Of a stretch of DNA of 10,693 nucleotides, positions 7,335 to 10,693 are shown in pieces (positions within the stretch are counted from its first letter, which is position 1; each line of letters begins with the position of its first letter). Under the pieces are notes generated by a model that saw only the letters and a list, made by a program, of their open reading frames with translations, did no database searches and was not told where the DNA came from. Origin of the DNA: Methanomassiliicoccaceae archaeon (lineage in GTDB: Archaea > Thermoplasmatota > Thermoplasmata > Methanomassiliicoccales > Methanomethylophilaceae); assembly GCA_031254685.1 (NCBI GenBank), contig JAIRTZ010000101.1:1-10693 (forward strand). Reading direction: 5' to 3'. The position numbers and the translations under genes were made by a program.

Positions 7335-8853
7335 TCTTCGTCATGTACGGCGCGTGCAGCCCGTATCCCAGCGAATCGTAATAGTCGCGGACGCCCACGC
7401 CGCTGTTTATCCTCATCTTTCGTTTTCCGGACGCTCTCGCCTTCTCTTCCGCCTTCGCCATCAGCTCTTTGCCGAAGCCTCTGTGCTGCCACTCGCCGTC
7501 CTCTCCGATGCCGGCCATCCTTCCGAAAACTTTCAGTTCGCGTATCGTCGCGGTGTCGCCGCCGTCCAGCCTTAATCTTACGTATCCGACGATCATATCG
7601 TCGTACTCCAGCGATATGAAATGTTCCGTTCCGCCGGACGCCTCGTATTCGAGGTCCTTCGTCACGATCAGGGACGGGTCGTCCATTGAGATATCATTCT
7701 GACCGACCTCGCGGCATCGTATGCACCGGCATTCCCTGCCGTCCCGCAGCAGCCGCTCGCGCGCCAGTTCGCGGAGATTGCTCTTGGTTATGCCGGCGGC
7801 TATCTCCGGCACCGGTATGTCCCTCTGGATCCTCTGTATCCTCACGTACTCGGGAACGATCGATTTCATCTCCGCCGCAAGTTCCACGCCCTCCTCGTTC
7901 CCGTACGGGACGTATCTTCCGGAAGACCACAGCTGATGGAGCTCCGTCCCCGGGATCACCAGCGTAGGGTAAATTTTCAGCATGTCCGGCCTCAGGTCCG
8001 GGTCGTCGAACATCCTTCTGAACGATGCGATGTCCTTCTCGAACGAAGATCCCGGAAGACCGGGCATCACGTGGTAGCAGACTTTCAATCCGTGCCGTTT
8101 GCAGTTCCGCGTCGCCTCTATCGTCTCTTTCACGCCGTGCCCGCGGTTCACTCCCTTCAGTATCTCGTCGTCAAGTATCTGAACGCCGAGCTCCACGCGC
8201 GTGGCGCCGAGCGCCATGGCCCTTTCTATCTGTTCCTCATTAAAAACGTCGGGCCTCGTCTCAACCGTCATTCCTATGCATCTGTGCGCCGACGATGCGT
8301 TCATCGCATGCGCCTTCCCGATATTCTCGGAATCGGTCCCGTTCATCGCGTCGAAACATCTTCTCACGAACCATTCCTGGTATTCGTATTCGCGCGACGT
8401 GAACGTCCCGCCCATGATTATCAGGTCTATCTTATCCGTTCTGTGACCGATGTCCCCAAGCTGTTTAATGCGGTCGGTCACCTGTCTGAACGGGTCGAAC
8501 TCGTTCCTGAGCGCCCGCCTCGCCGCCGGTTCTTTTCCCGTGTACGATTGCGGCGACCCGGCGTCAACGCCTCCCGGGCAGTACGTGCATTTACCGTGCG
8601 GGCACGGATGCGGCGACGTCATCACGGCGACGACGGCCACGCCGCTCACGGTCCTCACGGGCTTTCTGCGAAGCAGCGGCGTGACCTTCCCCAATTCGTC
8701 CCCGCGGGCGGCGGCGAGTATCTCCGAGTTCGGCGGAACTTCCGTCAGGTTGTGCTCGCCGGCAAGTCTCACTTTCAGTTTCTGCAGATGCGCCCTGTCC
8801 CTGACCTCGCCGTTCAGGATCATCTCTATGACGCGTCTGTTCATGTCGCGCAT
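7324..8853 (-). CDS. elp3: Elp3-type tRNA uridine-34 carboxymethylation enzyme (radical SAM + GNAT)
   Basis: Archaeal Elp3, 509 residues, the catalytic protein that uses S-adenosylmethionine chemistry and acetyl-CoA to place a carboxymethyl group on C5 of wobble uridine 34 of tRNA. The radical SAM cluster motif is C84, C89 and C92 in CPHGKCTYCPGG, followed by the TIM-barrel part (MGGTF at 147-151, ETRPD at 198-202, ELGVQ at 221-225). A zinc-type linker motif C375, C377, C380 (CRCIRC) precedes a C-terminal GNAT domain of about residues 395-509, with acetyl-CoA loop QHRGFGKELM at 456-465 and the conserved end DYYDSLGYGLHAPYM. The ATG at 8853 lies 4 nt after the stop of the 81-residue gene, whose end (GGATGA) may serve as a weak ribosome site. 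Archaea have Elp3 without the other Elongator subunits, and none is seen here. tRNA-Lys(UUU) in this window is a likely substrate (inference). Confidence 0.96.
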   Translation of the reverse strand: MRDMNRRVIEMILNGEVRDRAHLQKLKVRLAGEHNLTEVPPNSEILAAARGDELGKVTPLLRRKPVRTVSGVAVVAVMTSPHPCPHGKCTYCPGGVDAGSPQSYTGKEPAARRALRNEFDPFRQVTDRIKQLGDIGHRTDKIDLIIMGGTFTSREYEYQEWFVRRCFDAMNGTDSENIGKAHAMNASSAHRCIGMTVETRPDVFNEEQIERAMALGATRVELGVQILDDEILKGVNRGHGVKETIEATRNCKRHGLKVCYHVMPGLPGSSFEKDIASFRRMFDDPDLRPDMLKIYPTLVIPGTELHQLWSSGRYVPYGNEEGVELAAEMKSIVPEYVRIQRIQRDIPVPEIAAGITKSNLRELARERLLRDGRECRCIRCREVGQNDISMDDPSLIVTKDLEYEASGGTEHFISLEYDDMIVGYVRLRLDGGDTATIRELKVFGRMAGIGEDGEWQHRGFGKELMAKAEEKARASGKRKMRINSGVGVRDYYDSLGYGLHAPYMTKIIE

Positions 8854-8857
8854 ATGA

Positions 8858-9103
8858 TCATCCGTAATAGAGCTCCGGCTTCTTCTCGTCCTTCCTGCGG
8901 CCGGCGCTGTCTACGAGGTCGATATGCACGATCCTCGCTGTCGGGATCATCCTTGTCGTACCGTTCGATAACCGCATGACGATCGCGGATTCGTTCCCGA
9001 GCATCGCATACCCTGCGAAAATGCCTTCCGAGTCCTCGCCCTTCTCGACGGTCACGGAGTACCGTCCCCCTTCGGCGAGTCCCAATTCCTCTTTATCAGA
9101 CAC
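8858..9103 (-). CDS. Small conserved-looking protein of unknown function, possible Sm-like small beta-barrel
   Basis: An 81-residue protein that I cannot assign with certainty. The middle part (about residues 12-66) alternates hydrophobic and polar residues as in a small beta-barrel: YSVTVEKGEDSEGIFAGY, then SAIVMRLSNGTTRMIP, then ARIVHIDLVD. This resembles the strand layout of Sm/LSM RNA-binding proteins, but the diagnostic Sm2 glycine-arginine motif is not clear, so this is only a fold guess. The tail (residues 67-81) is charged and ends ELYYG. The GTG start (9103-9101) overlaps the end of the upstream regulator by 8 nt, and elp3 follows after 4 nt, so the three genes are most likely translated from one mRNA. 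GGGAG upstream (9113-9117) is a possible ribosome site. No membrane segment or cysteine is present. Confidence 0.75.
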   Translation of the reverse strand: MSDKEELGLAEGGRYSVTVEKGEDSEGIFAGYAMLGNESAIVMRLSNGTTRMIPTARIVHIDLVDSAGRRKDEKKPELYYG

Positions 9104-9560
9104 GCGTATCTCTCTCCCTGTCCGCGAGCGACTGGAAGTGCGCCACCGTTTTTTTGTAATTCTCCATCGCCATGGCCACGTTCGCCTCCGTGAAGGACCA
9201 CGCCTTCCTCAGGTCCCCGTAGCGTATGCGGTATCCTTTCCTCATCTGCCCGTCGAATTCAACGTCCGCGGACTCGAGTATGTCCATTGACTTCAGTTTG
9301 TTGATGTGCCTGTATATCGTCGGCTTCGTTGTCCGCATCAATGCCGCCAATTCCTCGACCGTCCATATCTTTGACATATTGCGCATGAAGAATTCCATGA
9401 ACAGACGGTACGGGACGCTTTCCCTCACGCTTCCGGCGTCCGTCTTCGGGTCGTATCCCTTCGGTATGTACCCGATCTGCGTCAGGAACGTCTCCGCGAC
9501 GGTGTCGATATCGGTCATCGCCCCGAGAGGCGTGTTGCTTATAACATTCAGTTCGAACAT
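9096..9560 (-). CDS. Winged helix-turn-helix transcriptional regulator
   Basis: A 154-residue DNA-binding regulator. Residues 66-96 form a clear helix-turn-helix (WTVEELAALMRTTKPTIYRHINKLKSMDILE), where TTKPTIYRHINKL looks like the recognition helix, followed by a wing of about 97-113 (ESADVEFDGQMRKGYRIRY). This is the ArsR/MarR-like winged-helix class. Residues 118-150 are probably helical and could form a dimer interface. The only cysteine-type ligand site expected of metal-sensing ArsR proteins is missing: there is no cysteine at all. The ATG at 9560 is chosen as the first start after an AT-rich gap; Met15 is an alternative. A perfect inverted repeat ends one base before the ATG, which suggests autoregulation. 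It probably also controls the two genes behind it. Family is certain, target and signal are not known. Confidence 0.85.
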   Translation of the reverse strand: MFELNVISNTPLGAMTDIDTVAETFLTQIGYIPKGYDPKTDAGSVRESVPYRLFMEFFMRNMSKIWTVEELAALMRTTKPTIYRHINKLKSMDILESADVEFDGQMRKGYRIRYGDLRKAWSFTEANVAMAMENYKKTVAHFQSLADRERDTRV

Positions 9561-9584
9561 ATTATCACTTAATGGTGTGATAAT
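9561..9584 (-). promoter_or_regulatory. Inverted-repeat operator directly before the winged-helix regulator gene
   Basis: ATTATCAC at 9561-9568 and GTGATAAT at 9577-9584 are exact reverse complements, separated by 8 bases. The 24-bp size and dyad symmetry suit a dimeric winged-helix repressor. It lies just after a TATA box (9606-9613), over the predicted transcription start near 9584, a position at which binding would block the polymerase. On the mRNA the repeat could also form an 8-bp hairpin covering GTGAT, the only Shine-Dalgarno-like sequence before the ATG. Confidence 0.65.
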
Positions 9585-9605
9585 AGTTAAGCTGATATTT
9601 TTATT

Positions 9606-9613
9606 TTTATATA
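9606..9613 (-). promoter_or_regulatory. TATA box for the regulator / 81-residue protein / elp3 unit
   Basis: The minus strand reads TATATAAA here, overlapping the TAA stop of the upstream HTH gene, within an A+T-rich run extending to 9592. The centre near 9610 predicts a start near 9584, at the outer edge of the inverted repeat. A second, weaker A/T-rich element (AATATC, 9594-9599) could shift the start by about 10 nt. No T-tract terminator is visible on this strand, so read-through from upstream genes is also likely. Confidence 0.55.
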
Positions 9614-10119
9614 TCGTCCCTTATCTTTTCGATCGCGTCGTAGATGCTTGACGTCGGTATCACCGGCGAGACGGGGATCTTCAGGATCCTTTCGATCGTG
9701 GGCGCGATTATCGGCGCGCACACGACAGCGAGCGCCCCGTCGCGTTCGGCCATCACCGCGGAGATTATCGCGTCCTCCATCGTCGCCACGGGGTATTCGC
9801 GCAGGTGGATGTCCCTGGTTCCCACTTTCACCGTCTCGCTGATCGTCTTCAGCACCTGGTGCGACGCGATTATCGCTATGAAACGTTCGTCGGGCTTCGC
9901 CGAAAGATAACGGACGGCTTTTATTATCGCCCGTATCGTTCTCAGATTCGGTTCGCGTTTCTCCTCGAGTATCTTGTACATTGTGCTCTGCGATATTCCC
10001 GTGGCGAGACAGAACTCGTTGACCGTCATGTTAAGTTCGTTGTTGAGCACGTTCCTCAGTGCCTTCTGAAATCCGCCCTCTTCCCTCAGCATGCCGGATA
10101 TCAATTCCTTATCGGTCAC
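9607..10119 (-). CDS. XRE-type helix-turn-helix regulator with a C-terminal sensor-like domain
   Basis: A DNA-binding regulator of about 170 residues. An XRE-like helix-turn-helix lies at about residues 30-70 (MTVNEFCLATGISQSTMYKILEEK, then NLRTIRAIIKAV). The C-terminal half, from about residue 78, has a Rossmann-like strand/helix pattern (FIAIIAS, then AVVCAPIIAPTIERIL, then IPVSPVIPTSSIYDAI). That resembles the receptor domain of PrpR-type regulators, in which a residue patch before 'IPV' contacts a ligand; this is inference. I prefer GTG 10119 because GGTGA at 10129-10125 is 5 nt upstream. A GTG at 10128 lies within this Shine-Dalgarno sequence and would add three residues. The start overlaps the 3' end of the reductase gene by 11 bp, so the two are co-transcribed and the regulator may respond to redox state or to a related metabolite. 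Stop is TAA. Confidence 0.85.
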   Translation of the reverse strand: MTDKELISGMLREEGGFQKALRNVLNNELNMTVNEFCLATGISQSTMYKILEEKREPNLRTIRAIIKAVRYLSAKPDERFIAIIASHQVLKTISETVKVGTRDIHLREYPVATMEDAIISAVMAERDGALAVVCAPIIAPTIERILKIPVSPVIPTSSIYDAIEKIRDDI

Positions 10120-10693
10120 TTCGCTCACCTTTTACGTACGCCGCCGCGCTGATCCCGGCCGTCGCGCCCTGGCCGACGGCCTTCGCCACCTGCCACGGCT
10201 TCCCGGTGACGTCGCCGCATGCGTACACGCCTTTCACGGAAGTTTCGCATTTATCGTTGACGTTTATCGTTCCGTCAGGGTTCGGCATGACATCGATGTC
10301 CATCGCGAGGTCCGACGATGAGCGCGCGCCCAGTTCGATGAACACGCCGTCGACGTTCACCATCGACGAATCGGCGAACATCAGCTGCGTTACTTTTTCC
10401 TTGCCCAATATCTTTGCCGGGGCCGCGCCGATCATCTCGGCGCCGGCGTCCTTCGCCTTTTTGATCATCATATCGGACGCTTTCGTATCCTTCGTTATCC
10501 AGTACACATGCGACGCGTACGCCGTCATCAGCTCCGCGGACGCAGCCGCCTCGGACCCGTCGCCTATTATCGCGACGCGCTTCCCTTTGTAGAAGTTGCA
10601 GTCGCATGCGGCGCAGTAGCTCACGCCCTTTCCGAAAAATTCCTTCTCGCCGGGAATGTTCAATTTTTTCCTGGACACGCCGGACGCGAGTAT
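10109..10693 (-). CDS. Thioredoxin reductase-like FAD disulfide oxidoreductase, C-terminal part, runs off the window
   Basis: The last 194 residues of a thioredoxin reductase-type flavoprotein; the reading frame is open to the window edge, so the GTG at 10678 is internal and the FAD-binding N-terminus lies outside. From the edge: ILASG, PGEKEF, then the redox site YCAACDC (visible residues 26-32), where the family normally has CATCDG. Next comes the nucleotide-domain loop GDGSEAAASAEL. The NADPH 2'-phosphate motif HRRxxxR is absent: after VYWIT the chain reads KDTKASDMM. The second FAD motif is intact: GVYACGDVTGKPWQVAKAVGQGA. The Cys pair means disulfide reduction is retained, probably of a thioredoxin. 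Loss of HRRxxxR suggests a donor other than NADPH, as known for Thermoplasma TrxR and the F420-dependent methanogen enzyme. A regulator gene overlaps its end. Confidence 0.9.
   Translation of the reverse strand: MLASGVSRKKLNIPGEKEFFGKGVSYCAACDCNFYKGKRVAIIGDGSEAAASAELMTAYASHVYWITKDTKASDMMIKKAKDAGAEMIGAAPAKILGKEKVTQLMFADSSMVNVDGVFIELGARSSSDLAMDIDVMPNPDGTINVNDKCETSVKGVYACGDVTGKPWQVAKAVGQGATAGISAAAYVKGERSDR

Noticed and set aside
7936..8979. Long plus-strand reading frame (347 codons) opposite elp3 and the 81-residue gene.
   Set aside because: Antisense to Elp3 with full radical SAM and GNAT motifs; composition is rich in Arg and His as expected of a shadow frame.
9096..9560. Possible metal-sensing ArsR regulator.
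   Set aside because: The fold class fits, but the protein has no cysteine, so no thiol metal site can be proposed.
9585..9606. T-rich stretch on the plus strand that could be a terminator.
   Set aside because: No plus-strand gene ends before it, and on the minus strand the same bases are A-rich, which does not terminate archaeal transcription.

Overview
The window is archaeal. It holds part of an RNA polymerase operon in which the large B subunit is one uninterrupted chain, a spliceless tRNA-Lys, a two-ring Cdc48/VAT-type ATPase, a solo Elp3, and Shine-Dalgarno sequences of the GGTGA/GGAGG type. An unsplit RpoB, GC-rich coding sequence with frequent ATA and AGG codons, and a thioredoxin reductase-like protein without the usual NADPH motif together point to the class Thermoplasmata. 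The order Methanomassiliicoccales is my best guess, but no methanogenesis or pyrrolysine gene is visible to prove it. None of the nine complete genes stops with TAG (seven TGA, two TAA), which fits but does not establish this.

Left part (1-4749, minus strand): tRNA-Lys(UUU), then rpoH, rpoB and the first 231 codons of rpoA1 (A'), tightly packed (122 nt leader/spacer with a perfect 7-bp hairpin, then a 4-nt gap, then an ATGA overlap). Both rpoH and rpoB appear to start with TTG. RpoB carries an extra four-cysteine zinc-ribbon-like insertion.

Middle (4750-7334): a 148-bp divergent promoter region separates the tRNA from cdc48 on the plus strand. cdc48 has a TATA box so close to its start that its mRNA is probably leaderless. 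A small PRC-barrel gene follows 7 nt after it. The Cdc48 C-terminus (Phe-Tyr-Gly) fits the HbYX proteasome-docking motif.

Right part (7324-10693, minus strand): a chain of genes, read from right to left, made of a truncated thioredoxin reductase-like flavoprotein, an HTH regulator overlapping it, a 46-bp AT-rich gap with a TATA box and a perfect 8-bp inverted repeat touching the next start codon, a winged-helix regulator, an 81-residue protein of unknown role, and elp3. The last gene converges on the PRC-barrel gene and overlaps it by 11 bp.

No mobile element, CRISPR array, rRNA or broken gene was seen, and no stretch over 300 bases lacks a gene. Most of the window is ordinary information-processing and protein quality-control machinery. 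The least explained parts are the redox/regulator/Elp3 cluster and its operator, the reductase with altered motifs, and the leader hairpin of the RNA polymerase operon.
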